Below, in pieces: positions 8,128 to 17,073 of a DNA stretch of 64,000 nt. The notes under the pieces were generated by a model, which worked only from the letters and a program-made list of their open reading frames with translations, made no database searches and had not been told where the DNA came from. The translations under genes and the position numbers were made by a program. Within the stretch, counting starts at the first letter, position 1; the number at the start of each line of letters is the position of its first letter. This stretch comes from JACKII01 sp041687435 (GTDB lineage: Bacteria > Pseudomonadota > Alphaproteobacteria > Bin95). Where the stretch lies: positions 62,001-126,000 of the forward strand of contig JAWLBX010000010.1 in assembly GCA_041687435.1 (NCBI GenBank). The letters run 5' to 3'.

Positions 8128-8958
8128 ATGGATACCCCCATGGCCAAAGCCCCAGCCCGCATCACCCCGACCGCCATCCGCGCCCGCAAGGACGGCGAGC
8201 CGGTGGTCTGTCTCACCGCCTATACGACACCGATTGCGAGGCTGGTTGACGAGCATTGCGATCTGATCCTGGTCGGCGACTCCCTGGGCATGGTGGTTTA
8301 CGGCCTGCCGTCCACTATCGGCGTTAGCATAGAAATGATGATCGCCCACGGCCAGGCCGCCATGCGTGGTGCTGCCCGCGCTTGCGTCGTCGTCGATATG
8401 CCCTTCGGCTCATACGAGGAAGGCAACGATCAGGCGATGCGGAACGCGGCGCGGATCATGGTGGAAACCGGCTGCCAAGCTGTGAAGCTGGAAGGTGGCG
8501 AGACCATGGCGCCCACCATCCGCTTCCTGACCGAGCGCGGTGTGCCGGTCATGGCGCATATCGGCTTGCGGCCCCAGGCCGTGAACGTGTTCGGCGGCTA
8601 CAAGGTGCAGGGTCGCGACGATGCTTCGCGCGCGCAGGTGCTGGCGGATGCGAAGGCGGTATCCGATGCCGGTGCGTTCAGCGTGGTCATCGAAAAGACG
8701 GCGGAAGACATCTCGCGAGAGATCACCGGCGCCATCCCGATCCCGACCGTCGGCATTGGCGCATCGGTCGCCTGTGACGGGCAGATTCTGGTCGTAGACG
8801 ACATTCTGGGCATGTTCACCGATTTTCGCCCGAAATTCGCCAAACCCTATGCCGAACTCGGCCAGGCGGCGGGTGAGGCGATCCGGCAGTATGCCGACGA
8901 TGTGCGCGCGCGCACCTTCCCCGGGCCAGAGCACATGTTCCTTGCGGAAAAGGGCTGA
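8128..8958 (+). CDS. panB: 3-methyl-2-oxobutanoate hydroxymethyltransferase (ketopantoate hydroxymethyltransferase)
   Basis: A 276-aa enzyme that adds a one-carbon unit from methylenetetrahydrofolate to 2-oxoisovalerate, the first step of pantothenate synthesis. Family motifs are intact: LTAYTTPIARLVDEH, LVGDSLGMVVYG, GCQAVKLEGG, MAHIGLRPQ and AIPIPTVGIGAS, with the general-base glutamate in VVIEKTAE. An alternative start at the next ATG (8140) cannot be excluded. No panC or panE is adjacent, so panB stands alone here. Confidence 0.96.
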   Translation: MDTPMAKAPARITPTAIRARKDGEPVVCLTAYTTPIARLVDEHCDLILVGDSLGMVVYGLPSTIGVSIEMMIAHGQAAMRGAARACVVVDMPFGSYEEGNDQAMRNAARIMVETGCQAVKLEGGETMAPTIRFLTERGVPVMAHIGLRPQAVNVFGGYKVQGRDDASRAQVLADAKAVSDAGAFSVVIEKTAEDISREITGAIPIPTVGIGASVACDGQILVVDDILGMFTDFRPKFAKPYAELGQAAGEAIRQYADDVRARTFPGPEHMFLAEKG

Positions 8959-9044
8959 CGCGCGGGTCTAGCCAAAGCGCGCGCTTGCGGGCAAGCTGCC
9001 GGGCGATTCCGTTTCAAACCGCCCGCAGGGAGGGGCCTATTCCC

Positions 9045-9803
9045 ATGTCCGCAAAATCCAAATATGCCCTGATCACCGGCGCCGGGTCCGGCATTGGCCG
9101 TTACAGCGCGCTGGCTCTGCTCAGGGATGGATGGCACGTCGCCCTGTCCGGCCGCAGGTCCGATGCGCTGGACGAGACCGTTGCGCTTGCCGGCGCCGAT
9201 GGCGCGCGCGCCCTGCCGATCCCGAGCGATGTTTCCACGCCGGCCGGGGTCAGCCAACTGTTCGAGACGTATCAACGCCAATGGTCGCGCCTGGATATGC
9301 TGTTCAACAATGCTGGCATGGGCGCGCCGGCGGTGCCGCTGGAAGATTTGACCGTCGAACAGTGGCAGAATGTCGTGAATGTCAACCTGACCGGCGCATT
9401 TCTTTGCACCCAACACGCCTTCCGCATGATGAAGGCGCAGGACCCGCAGGGTGGCCGCATCATCAACAATGGCTCGATCTCCGCCCACGCGCCGCGGCCG
9501 TTTTCCTCACCGTATACCGCCACCAAGCATGCGGTCACCGGTCTGACGAAATCGTCGGCACTGGACGGACGGGCCTACAATATTGCCGCCTGTCAGATCG
9601 ATATCGGCAATGCCGAGACGCCGATGACCCAGCGCATGAAAAAGGGCGTCCTGCAGCCGGATGGCTCCACCCGGGTCGAGCCGGTCATGGATGTGCAGAA
9701 TGTGGCGGATACCATCGTGCTGATGGCGAATATGAGTCTGGATGCCAACATCCAGACCGTGACCGTGATGGCGACGCAAATGCCATTTGTCGGTCGTGGC
9801 TGA
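9045..9803 (+). CDS. SDR family oxidoreductase
   Basis: A 252-aa classical short-chain dehydrogenase. The NAD(P)-binding TGAGSGIGR motif sits at residues ~11-19, NNAG is present, and the catalytic region reads NNGSISAHAPRPFSSPYTATK, which supplies Ser, Tyr and Lys. The substrate is unknown. The start at 9045 is preceded by GGGAGGGG; the longer reading from 8985 adds an unrelated leader. The gene ends before a convergent terminator pair shared with the peroxiredoxin gene. Confidence 0.9.
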   Translation: MSAKSKYALITGAGSGIGRYSALALLRDGWHVALSGRRSDALDETVALAGADGARALPIPSDVSTPAGVSQLFETYQRQWSRLDMLFNNAGMGAPAVPLEDLTVEQWQNVVNVNLTGAFLCTQHAFRMMKAQDPQGGRIINNGSISAHAPRPFSSPYTATKHAVTGLTKSSALDGRAYNIAACQIDIGNAETPMTQRMKKGVLQPDGSTRVEPVMDVQNVADTIVLMANMSLDANIQTVTVMATQMPFVGRG

Positions 9804-9814
9804 GTGATAAATCA

Positions 9815-9845
9815 AACCCCGGACAGCCATTGGCTGTCCGGGGTT
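9815..9845 (-). terminator. Intrinsic terminator for the peroxiredoxin gene
   Basis: A perfect 14-15-bp stem (AACCCCGGACAGCC pairing with GGCTGTCCGGGGTT) with a three-base loop. On the minus strand it is followed by a T-rich stretch (TTTGATTTATC). It sits between the convergent SDR and peroxiredoxin genes. Confidence 0.75.
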
Positions 9846-9857
9846 CGGCCTCAATAG

Positions 9858-9890
9858 ACCCGGAAGGAGCACTGCCCTTCCGGGTTTTCT
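9858..9890 (+). terminator. Intrinsic terminator for the SDR gene
   Basis: Ten-base arms ACCCGGAAGG (9858-9867) and CCTTCCGGGT (9876-9885) with an eight-base loop, followed on the plus strand by TTTCT. Together with the preceding hairpin it forms a two-way termination region. Confidence 0.75.
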
Positions 9891-9901
9891 GTTGCCGGGC
9901 G

Positions 9902-10390
9902 TTAGAGCTGGCCCAGCACGTACTCGGCGCTCGACACTTCAAAGGCGCCTGGCTCTTCCACGTTCAGCTGGGTGATCTTGCCGTCGTCAACCACCATGGC
10001 GAAGCGCTGGCAGCGATGGCCAAGCCCGCCGCCGGTCGCATCCAGTTCCAGGCCCATGGCCTTTGCCAGTTCGCCATTGCCATCGGACAGCATTTCGACC
10101 TTGCCGTCGGCATGGGCGGACTTGCCCCAGGCATCCATGACGAAAGCATCGTTCACGGCGATGCAGGCGATCTTGTCGACACCCTTTGCCTTGATGTCGC
10201 CGGCTTTTTCGACGAAGCCCGGCAGATGCTTGGCGGAGCAGGTGGGCGTAAAGGCGCCCGGCACTGCGAACAGCACCACCTTCTTGCCTTTGAAATAGTC
10301 GTCGGTCGTGGTCGCCGCCGGACGGCCATCGGCGCCCATCATTCGGATCGTCGCGCTCGGCACCTTATCGCCAGCTTTTACTGCAGCCAT
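9902..10390 (-). CDS. Peroxiredoxin (Prx5/PrxII type)
   Basis: A 162-aa thiol peroxidase that reduces hydrogen and organic peroxides. The peroxidatic cysteine is Cys51 in the motif PGAFTPTCSAKHLPGF. A second cysteine, Cys76 (DKIACIAVND), is at the position typical of atypical 2-Cys or glutaredoxin-dependent members. RCQRFAMVVDDG is the conserved C-terminal region. The start ATG at 10390 is preceded by GGAG; a longer frame to 10477 lies in the upstream leader. It is divergent from the RTX gene across an AT-rich interval. Confidence 0.93.
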   Translation of the reverse strand: MAAVKAGDKVPSATIRMMGADGRPAATTTDDYFKGKKVVLFAVPGAFTPTCSAKHLPGFVEKAGDIKAKGVDKIACIAVNDAFVMDAWGKSAHADGKVEMLSDGNGELAKAMGLELDATGGGLGHRCQRFAMVVDDGKITQLNVEEPGAFEVSSAEYVLGQL

Positions 10391-10713
10391 GGTCCATCTC
10401 CTCGCTGAGGGTCTCAGGTTTAACGTACGCAACAGATGTAAGGCTGCTGCGGCGTCGGGGAAAGGGCATTTCCACATCCCAAAGCGGATTTTCGGCCCCG
10501 GCGGTGCGCGCCATTGGGGAGATGAAAATTGTATTCAAATCAAAATAAATAAAAGCAAATTATAAATAAAAAAACCAGGAAATGTGGATTTTATACTATA
10601 GAAAATAGCTGTTTATGCAATTTAAATAATATATATCCAGCGTAATCTCAACTTAAGCGACAAATTTTAAATTGATTGTCGCGGACATAAAAGTGTCGTC
10701 AAAGGGACAAAAT
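10391..10713. other. AT-rich intergenic island upstream of the RTX gene
   Basis: About 320 bp without a gene. The part from about 10515 to 10680 is strikingly AT-rich compared with the GC-rich surroundings, with runs such as AATAAATAAAAGC and AATAATATATAT. It separates the divergent peroxiredoxin and RTX genes and should hold both promoters. I see no coding potential. It contains the inverted repeat at 10657-10682. Confidence 0.7.
10657..10682. promoter_or_regulatory. Inverted repeat just upstream of the RTX start, possible operator
   Basis: Seven-base arms GCGACAA (10657-10663) and TTGTCGC (10676-10682) around a 12-base AT-only-like spacer, ending 31 bases before the RTX start codon. The position fits an operator or an mRNA leader hairpin. 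No known regulator consensus is matched. Confidence 0.35.
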
Positions 10714-13700
10714 ATGAGCATAATTACGTTTCAGGAGTGGCTGGCTGCCCAATTAGCGCTGCCGGGCTCGGTCATCTCACCCGGCAGTGTATCCGACGAC
10801 ATTCTCAGAGGATCTCATGATCTCGAATATATCCGCGCCGGCGCGGGCCATGATCTTGTTGCCGGAAGCAACGGGGACGACTGGCTCTATGGCAACGGCG
10901 ACGACGATGTTATCGATGGCGGGTTGGGGCAAGACTACATCGATGGTGGCGCAGGTGCCGATATCCTGTTCGGCGCCGACGGTCGCGATGTGCTGTGGGG
11001 CGGGGATGGCGATGACCGCCTCTTTGGAGAGGATGGGAACGACCGGCTGCACGGCGGCGCCGGGAATGACTTTATGAGCGGCGGCGCGGGTGCTGATGTT
11101 CTGAACGGTCAGGCTGGAAACGACTGGTTGTACGGCGGCGCGGGCAATGATTCCCTGTTCGGCGGTGACGGCGACGACTTTCTGTCCGGTGGTGAGGGTA
11201 ACGATACGCTTTGGGGCGGTTACGGCGATGACTGGCTTGCCGGGGGTGACGGCGACGACCGCCTGTCCGGCCAGGGCGGCAATGACATTCTGTTTGGCGG
11301 CGCCGGTTCGGACCGTTTGTCTGGCGGCGGCGGCGTCGATATCGCCGTCATGGAAGGCCGGATCGGCGACTATGACATCTCCACAGCTTATGGCACGGCC
11401 ACTATCCGGCTAGGTGCTGACGAAGATTTTCTGACTGGCATCGAGTATGTATTGTTCGATGACGGCGTGCTCAATCTGGCCGCGGAATTCGGCCTGCAGG
11501 TCGATCCGCTGGCCTTGGATGACTATCTTACGGTCCAGGAAGACTCGGTTGCCACGGTAACGGTAACGGCCAACGATCTGGATAATGGCGCGCTCACGAT
11601 CTTAGAGGTTGGCAATGCCGCTCATGGTCAGGTGACCGTGGCTGATGACGGGGTGCTGGCCTATCAGCCCAATGCGGATTTCGTTGGCACCGACCAGTTT
11701 ACCTATACCGTCGTCGATCAGCGTGGCGGCACCAGCCAGGCGACCGTCTATGTGCAGGTGGATGCGGTAAATGATGCGCCCGTCGCCAACACAGACATCT
11801 TTACCCTGGTGGCTGGCGTCGCCGGTTTCGAAGGTAACGTGCTCGATAACGATACCGATGCCGATGGCGATATTCTTAGCGCCCTTGCAACGGATGGCAT
11901 AACCGCTGCCGGCGCGCACTACAGCATTGGGACGGATGGAACGTTCGCCTATCAGGCTGCCGACGGTTTCAGCGGCACGGAAGAACTTTCCTATACCGTC
12001 GTTGATGCGGCAGGCGAGAAGAGTGTGGGCAGCATCGTGGTGCAGGTGGAAGAGGCGCCGCCTGTATCGGAAACCGATGGTCCGGTGATCACCGGGCCGG
12101 GTCCGGCCGATGGCGGCGATGGTGATGCCCCCTCCGACCGTGTCGATGGCGATGTGGATGCTGTTGCTGCCAGCTTTGACGCGCCGCCGGAACGCCCCGA
12201 AGGCAGTGGCCGTGAATTGTGGGTCGGTGAGGGCGAAACATACGCTAGTCTGCAGGAGGCCTCGAAGCATTCCCAGGACGGCGACACGATTTATGTGCGC
12301 GCCGGCACCTATGTGAATGACTACGCCACGTTTAGCCACAGCGTTTCCATCATCGGCGTCGGCGGTCAGGCGCACTTCAAATGGGAGGGGTTGGAGCCCG
12401 ATCCGTCCAGCAATATCTGGGTGCAGCAGGTCGGTAAGCCCTGGATTCCAAATGGAAAGGGCATCATCGATATCACGCCGCATGCTGGCGATGTGTATGT
12501 TGAAAATCTGACTTTGTCGGGCGCGACTTCCGGCCAAACCAACGGTGCCGGCATCCGGCATCACGGCAGCAACCTGACGGTGGTGAATACAACTTTTCTC
12601 AACAATGAGAACGGCATCCTTTCCGGGTCCAATAATCCGGATGATGGGGTCGTTCGGATTTATGGCAGCGAGTTCGAGGGCAATGGCTATGAGGACGGCA
12701 AATCCCATGCCATGTACATCAACAAGACCGGAACGCTTGTGGTAGAAAATACCGTCATCCGCGACACCGTGGAAGGTCATCACGTCAAAAGTCTGGCCGA
12801 AACCACCATTGTCCGGAATTCGGTGCTGCACGACGGTACAGGCACGTCCAGCTATTCCGTGGATGTCAGTGGTGGTGGCAGTTTGCTGGTCGAAAACAAC
12901 GTCATCACCCAGGGAGCCGAGACCGGCAACCGCCAAATCTTCAACTACTCGCTCGAGCGGGGCGGGGAAGAGGGCGAGGTCATTTTTCGCGACAACACCA
13001 TTGTCAACGCGTCGACGACCGGCATTCTGATTCGCAATGCCGCCGATGTTCCGGTCCTGTTTGAGGGCAACAGCTTCGAAATGACTGACGGCGGAAAGCT
13101 GCAACTGCTTTCAGGCAAGGCGCTTTTCAACGGCAACACATTTGACGGCGCCGTGCTCGATGACTTCGATCATCTTACCCACGCAGTGAAAGGTACTGAC
13201 GGCGACGACCATCTGGTGTTCGATTGGGAGGCAGACCAAGTGGCAACGGGCGATGGCGACGATCTCGTTTCCCTGGGCCGTGGACACGACACTTGGTTTG
13301 GCGGTGCGGACAATGACATTGCTTTTGGCGGAGCCGGAAACGATAGCCTGTATGGCGAGGACGGTGATGATATCCTGGTTGGTGGGGCGGGCAATGACCG
13401 TATGTTTGGCGGCGACGGGCACGATATTTTTTATGGCGGTGCCGGTGCGGACACACTGATTGGCGGGGCGGGCAACGACATCTTCATCGGCGGTGCTGGC
13501 GGTGATTACATCAACGGTGGCGATGGCACCGATATTGTCGTTCTTCGCGGAAACTATGATGACTTCATCCACAATCAGGCCGGCTCACGCTATTTCTTGG
13601 GTGGCAATCCAAAATTGCCCGATGCCGGGCGGGATGCGTTGGCGGAGGTGGAGTATGTGCAGTTTCTGGATGGCGTGCTCGACCTGCAAACCCTGGAGTT

Positions 13701-14433
13701 CTCAGCGGGCGAATGGATCGTCGATCCGGGCTTGTTGAGCGAACCCGTCGATCCCTTTTTCCTAGGATCGGACCCGTTGGAACTGGCAATGCCATTTGCC
13801 ACCGGTGCTGTGCCACGTGTCGGCACGGAAGCCAATTTTGAAACGATTACGGGCTCGAACGGCCGTGACCTCCTATATGGCGGTGGTGGTGTGATCGATA
13901 CATTGATCGGCGGCGATGGTGACGACTTCTATGTCTATGACGACGTCACCCTGAACATCGTCGAGACAAAGAATGGCGGCATCGACACTATAATCGTCAC
14001 GACGGATTGGGCGCTTCTGCCGGAAAATGTTGAAATGGCGCTGGTTGCTGGCGAAACGAATACGATCGTTCACGGCAATGCCGGCAACAATCTCCTGATT
14101 GGCAATTCCGGCCGAGATACTCTCTATGGCGGCGATGGCGATGATATTCTCGACGGTGGCAAAGGTGCGAACATGCTGTATGGCGGCGCCGGTCACGATA
14201 CCTTCCGCTTTACGCAGCCTAGCAAGGGGAAGGATTTCGTTGCCGACTTCAACGCGAGCGAGGACATGATCCTGTTCGATCAGGATCTGACTGGCGGCGC
14301 GCCGATCAGTGAGGTTTTGGCGTCTGTGACCATGGGGCAATATGGTGTAGAAATCAGCTTTGGCGACCTGAACTTCATCTTGGGCCGCACTGGCATTGCG
14401 GACCTGAGCGAAGACAATTTCGCCATCATCTGA
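10714..14433 (+). CDS. Large RTX protein with cadherin-like and beta-helix domains, type I secretion target
   Basis: A 1239-aa extracellular protein. Order: residues ~40-208 RTX nonapeptide repeats (GGxGxDxLx), ~267-352 and ~353-448 two cadherin-like/Big-type beta-sandwich repeats (each with a FTYTVVDxxG or LSYTVVDAAG strand), an acidic linker, ~503-823 a right-handed parallel beta-helix (pectate-lyase-like, starting TYASLQEASKHSQDGDTIYV), ~827-943 a second RTX block, ~1046-1169 a third RTX block, and a C-terminal secretion segment ending in SEDNFAII. RTX repeats bind calcium outside the cell and the C-terminus is the usual type I export signal. No signal peptide is present. ATG 10714 follows AAAGGGA with good spacing. 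No secretion ABC transporter or membrane-fusion gene is in the window. A polysaccharide-binding or -cleaving role is suggested by the beta-helix only; catalytic residues cannot be assigned. Confidence 0.88.
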   Translation: MSIITFQEWLAAQLALPGSVISPGSVSDDILRGSHDLEYIRAGAGHDLVAGSNGDDWLYGNGDDDVIDGGLGQDYIDGGAGADILFGADGRDVLWGGDGDDRLFGEDGNDRLHGGAGNDFMSGGAGADVLNGQAGNDWLYGGAGNDSLFGGDGDDFLSGGEGNDTLWGGYGDDWLAGGDGDDRLSGQGGNDILFGGAGSDRLSGGGGVDIAVMEGRIGDYDISTAYGTATIRLGADEDFLTGIEYVLFDDGVLNLAAEFGLQVDPLALDDYLTVQEDSVATVTVTANDLDNGALTILEVGNAAHGQVTVADDGVLAYQPNADFVGTDQFTYTVVDQRGGTSQATVYVQVDAVNDAPVANTDIFTLVAGVAGFEGNVLDNDTDADGDILSALATDGITAAGAHYSIGTDGTFAYQAADGFSGTEELSYTVVDAAGEKSVGSIVVQVEEAPPVSETDGPVITGPGPADGGDGDAPSDRVDGDVDAVAASFDAPPERPEGSGRELWVGEGETYASLQEASKHSQDGDTIYVRAGTYVNDYATFSHSVSIIGVGGQAHFKWEGLEPDPSSNIWVQQVGKPWIPNGKGIIDITPHAGDVYVENLTLSGATSGQTNGAGIRHHGSNLTVVNTTFLNNENGILSGSNNPDDGVVRIYGSEFEGNGYEDGKSHAMYINKTGTLVVENTVIRDTVEGHHVKSLAETTIVRNSVLHDGTGTSSYSVDVSGGGSLLVENNVITQGAETGNRQIFNYSLERGGEEGEVIFRDNTIVNASTTGILIRNAADVPVLFEGNSFEMTDGGKLQLLSGKALFNGNTFDGAVLDDFDHLTHAVKGTDGDDHLVFDWEADQVATGDGDDLVSLGRGHDTWFGGADNDIAFGGAGNDSLYGEDGDDILVGGAGNDRMFGGDGHDIFYGGAGADTLIGGAGNDIFIGGAGGDYINGGDGTDIVVLRGNYDDFIHNQAGSRYFLGGNPKLPDAGRDALAEVEYVQFLDGVLDLQTLEFSAGEWIVDPGLLSEPVDPFFLGSDPLELAMPFATGAVPRVGTEANFETITGSNGRDLLYGGGGVIDTLIGGDGDDFYVYDDVTLNIVETKNGGIDTIIVTTDWALLPENVEMALVAGETNTIVHGNAGNNLLIGNSGRDTLYGGDGDDILDGGKGANMLYGGAGHDTFRFTQPSKGKDFVADFNASEDMILFDQDLTGGAPISEVLASVTMGQYGVEISFGDLNFILGRTGIADLSEDNFAII

Positions 14434-14521
14434 TGATGGCAGAGCCAAAGGGCAGTATAGCGTGCACAATTTTTCATTGATTTCTTGCCCGCGATCTTGA
14501 TCTAAAAAGGCGCAGCCGCTT

Positions 14522-14555
14522 CCATGCCCTTGCAGTTCGAGCTGCAGGGGCATGG
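14522..14555 (+). terminator. Strong stem-loop between RTX and cyclase genes
   Basis: Arms CCATGCCCTTGCAG (14522-14535) and CTGCAGGGGCATGG (14542-14555) pair over 14 positions with one G-T wobble and a six-base loop. No T-run follows. It lies 89 bases after the RTX stop and may end or protect that transcript. The rest of the 254-base gap shows nothing else I can name. Confidence 0.42.
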
Positions 14556-14687
14556 CGCTGTTCCAGACCGAAGATTCTGGAGCATCTTTCGCCGATCGTA
14601 TCCCTGCATTCGGTCGGCTGATACTCTGGAACCCGAACCGCCAGTTCCTGAGAAGGACAATCGCCCGATCTCACCGGGGAAGACGCA

Positions 14688-16943
14688 ATGGCACTAAGGG
14701 CACGCTTACCTCACCGGCGGCGTTTGGTGGTGATGGCGATGGGGATTGCCGCGCTGGCGCTCGCCCTGGCGGTGCGTTGGGTCGATCCCGGGCCGCTGAC
14801 GATTGCCCGGTATTTGGTGTTCGACCAGTACCAGAAATGGCAGCCTCGGGAGTATGCGCCGGTGCCGGTCCGCGTTATCAGCATCGACGAGGATTCGCTT
14901 GCCAGGCTCGGTCAGTGGCCATGGCCGCGAACCTACATCGCCCAGCTCATTGACAATCTGACGGGCCTTGGGGCGGCGGCGATTGCATTCGACATCATCT
15001 TTGCCGAACCCGACCGCACGTCTCCCAGCCGCATCATGGCCGATTGGCCGATGGATGCGGAACAGCGCGCCCGCATCAAGCCGATGATCGATGGCCTGCC
15101 CGATCACGACGAGATATTGGCTCAGGCCATCGCCAGTTCCCCCACAATTCTCGGCATGATCATGCAGCCGGGTGACAGTCAGCCCTTTCCGTTCGATCGC
15201 AAGGCGGGCATTGCCGGGCATCAGGACGTGCTGGATGGCATTCCCCGATACGGCATGATGAGCCGGAACCTGCTGCCGCTGGAAAACGCGGCCATTGGGC
15301 TCGCCAACTTCGGATATTCGCCGGAGCGGGATGGAATTGTGCGCCGCATTCCGCTGCTGGGGCAGGTGCACGATATCATTTTGCCGACGATTCCGATTGA
15401 GGCGCTGCGCGTTGCGCAGAACGCGTCCACCCTTATTGTCCGCTCGGCTGCTGCCGCTGGCGAGGATCGGTTCGGCACCATGCTGGGCCTCAACCTGTTG
15501 CGCGTCGGTCAAATCGAAGTGCCGATGACACCCGACACCCGGTTTTGGGTGCATTACACGAAACCGGTACCGGAGCGGGAGGTTCCAGCCTGGAAGATAT
15601 TGCAAGATCCCGACAGCGTTCTCGACCTGATTGAGGGCCAGATCGTCCTCATCGGCGCGACGGCGCCGGGCTTGCGCGATTTGCGAGCGACACCGTTCGG
15701 CAGCGACGAGCCCGGCATTTTCGTCCATGCGCAAGCGCTGGAACAGATGATCCTGGGGGATTATCTGCTGCGGCCCGGTTGGGCGGATGCTGCCGAGTTT
15801 TTGGGGCTGGCAGTGCTGGGCCTGCTGTTCGCCATGGCAATGCCCTGGTTCGGCCCGATCGTCTGCGCCGCCATAGGCCTGACCTTTGCGTCCGGAGGCG
15901 CTTATGCCTCCTGGCTGGCTTATTCGGAAGCCAAGCTGCTGGTCGATCCGCTTTACCCAACGCTGGCAGCGTTGATGGTCTATCTGGTCGTGACCGCGAC
16001 CCAGTACTTTCTGAGCGAGCGCGAACGGCACCGGGTGCGCAGCACCTTCGGCCGCTATCTGTCGCCGGCGCTTGTGCAACGTATGGCCGACAGTGGTGAG
16101 GAGCCGCAATTGGGCGGGGAGCAGCGGCAGTTGACGCTGATGTTTTGCGATATCAGGGGCTTTACGCCGATCTCGGAAAGCATGACGCCAATCCAACTGA
16201 CCCAGTTCATCAACAAGTTCCTGACACCGATGACCGATTTGATCCTGAAGTCGGGTGGAACCATCGACAAATATATGGGCGACGCCATCATGGCGTTTTG
16301 GAACGCACCGCTCGACGAGCCCGACCATGCGGCCCTGGCGGTCGAGACCGCCCTGCAAATGCGCCGGCAGTTGCGGGAACTGGAGCCGCGCTGGCAGGCG
16401 GAGGTGGCGGCCGAGGGGCGGACGTTGCCACCAGTGCGCATTGGCATGGGCGTCAACACCGGCGAATGTGTCGTCGGCAATGTCGGCTCGGACCAGCGGT
16501 TCGACTATTCCTGCCTGGGCGATACGGTGAACATCGCCGCCCGGCTGGAAGGCCAATCCAAGACCTATGGCGTCGATCTGGTGGTGGCGGAGGATACGGT
16601 CGATCTGGCGCCCGGCTTTGCCTATCTGGAACTGGATCTGATCCGGGTGAGGGGCAAGCAGAATGCGGTTCGCATCTACACCGTTCTGGGCGGGGCAGAG
16701 GTTGCCGCGTCGCCTGAATATCAGGCGCTGAAGGCGCACCATGACGCGATGCTCGCGGCCTATCGCGCTCAGAATTGGGATGAGGCGTTGCGCATGATAG
16801 AAACGAGGCCGCATACTGGCGTGGGTGACATGCTAGGCAGCCTTGATGGCCTCTATGAGGAGTATGCGTTCCGGATCACGGACCTGGCCGCGGCGCCGCC
16901 CGGCGCCGATTGGGATGGCGTTTACGAGGCCCAGAGCAAATAG
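14688..16943 (+). CDS. CHASE2 sensor adenylate/guanylate cyclase
   Basis: A 751-aa membrane receptor cyclase. It has an N-terminal membrane anchor (MGIAALALALAVRWV), an extracytoplasmic CHASE2 domain (residues ~45-355, RVISIDEDSLARLGQWPWPR through GTTA-like IGATAPGLRDLRATPFG), three closely packed membrane segments (~365-440), and a C-terminal class III nucleotidyl cyclase domain. The catalytic metal-binding aspartates are Asp488 (FCDIRGFTPISE) and Asp532 (MGDAIMAFWNAP), and NIAARLEGQSK supplies the transition-state Asn/Arg. It should make cAMP (or cGMP) in response to an unknown external signal. It follows the RTX gene on the same strand but is separated by 254 bases and a hairpin, so cotranscription is uncertain. 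Confidence 0.93.
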   Translation: MALRARLPHRRRLVVMAMGIAALALALAVRWVDPGPLTIARYLVFDQYQKWQPREYAPVPVRVISIDEDSLARLGQWPWPRTYIAQLIDNLTGLGAAAIAFDIIFAEPDRTSPSRIMADWPMDAEQRARIKPMIDGLPDHDEILAQAIASSPTILGMIMQPGDSQPFPFDRKAGIAGHQDVLDGIPRYGMMSRNLLPLENAAIGLANFGYSPERDGIVRRIPLLGQVHDIILPTIPIEALRVAQNASTLIVRSAAAAGEDRFGTMLGLNLLRVGQIEVPMTPDTRFWVHYTKPVPEREVPAWKILQDPDSVLDLIEGQIVLIGATAPGLRDLRATPFGSDEPGIFVHAQALEQMILGDYLLRPGWADAAEFLGLAVLGLLFAMAMPWFGPIVCAAIGLTFASGGAYASWLAYSEAKLLVDPLYPTLAALMVYLVVTATQYFLSERERHRVRSTFGRYLSPALVQRMADSGEEPQLGGEQRQLTLMFCDIRGFTPISESMTPIQLTQFINKFLTPMTDLILKSGGTIDKYMGDAIMAFWNAPLDEPDHAALAVETALQMRRQLRELEPRWQAEVAAEGRTLPPVRIGMGVNTGECVVGNVGSDQRFDYSCLGDTVNIAARLEGQSKTYGVDLVVAEDTVDLAPGFAYLELDLIRVRGKQNAVRIYTVLGGAEVAASPEYQALKAHHDAMLAAYRAQNWDEALRMIETRPHTGVGDMLGSLDGLYEEYAFRITDLAAAPPGADWDGVYEAQSK

Positions 16944-17028
16944 CGCACCGGTGGGCGGCAGGCAGCGGCCGGGGACATGACGTTTCTTCCTGACAAACGG
17001 CAATTCGCAGGATACTAACACGCTCCCC

Positions 17029-17049
17029 GCCTGCGGAACCGCAGGCTTT
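17029..17049 (+). terminator. Possible terminator after the cyclase gene
   Basis: Arms GCCTGCGG (17029-17036) and CCGCAGGC (17039-17046) with a two-base gap, followed by TTTCC. Short T-run, so moderate support only. It lies between the cyclase and the MFS gene. Confidence 0.4.
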
Positions 17050-17073
17050 CCGGTATGTGATGGTGTTGCGCCG

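Noticed and set aside
11602..13104. Minus-strand frame opposite the RTX gene
   Set aside because: It mirrors the repeat-rich RTX coding sequence and has no recognisable domains.
10714..14433. Tandem DNA repeats as a possible CRISPR or satellite array
   Set aside because: The repeats are nine-residue protein units with varying codons and no spacers, so they are RTX coding repeats.
14706..16814. Large minus-strand frame opposite the cyclase gene
   Set aside because: No family similarity, and the plus-strand CHASE2 cyclase accounts for the region fully. GC-rich DNA yields such shadow frames.
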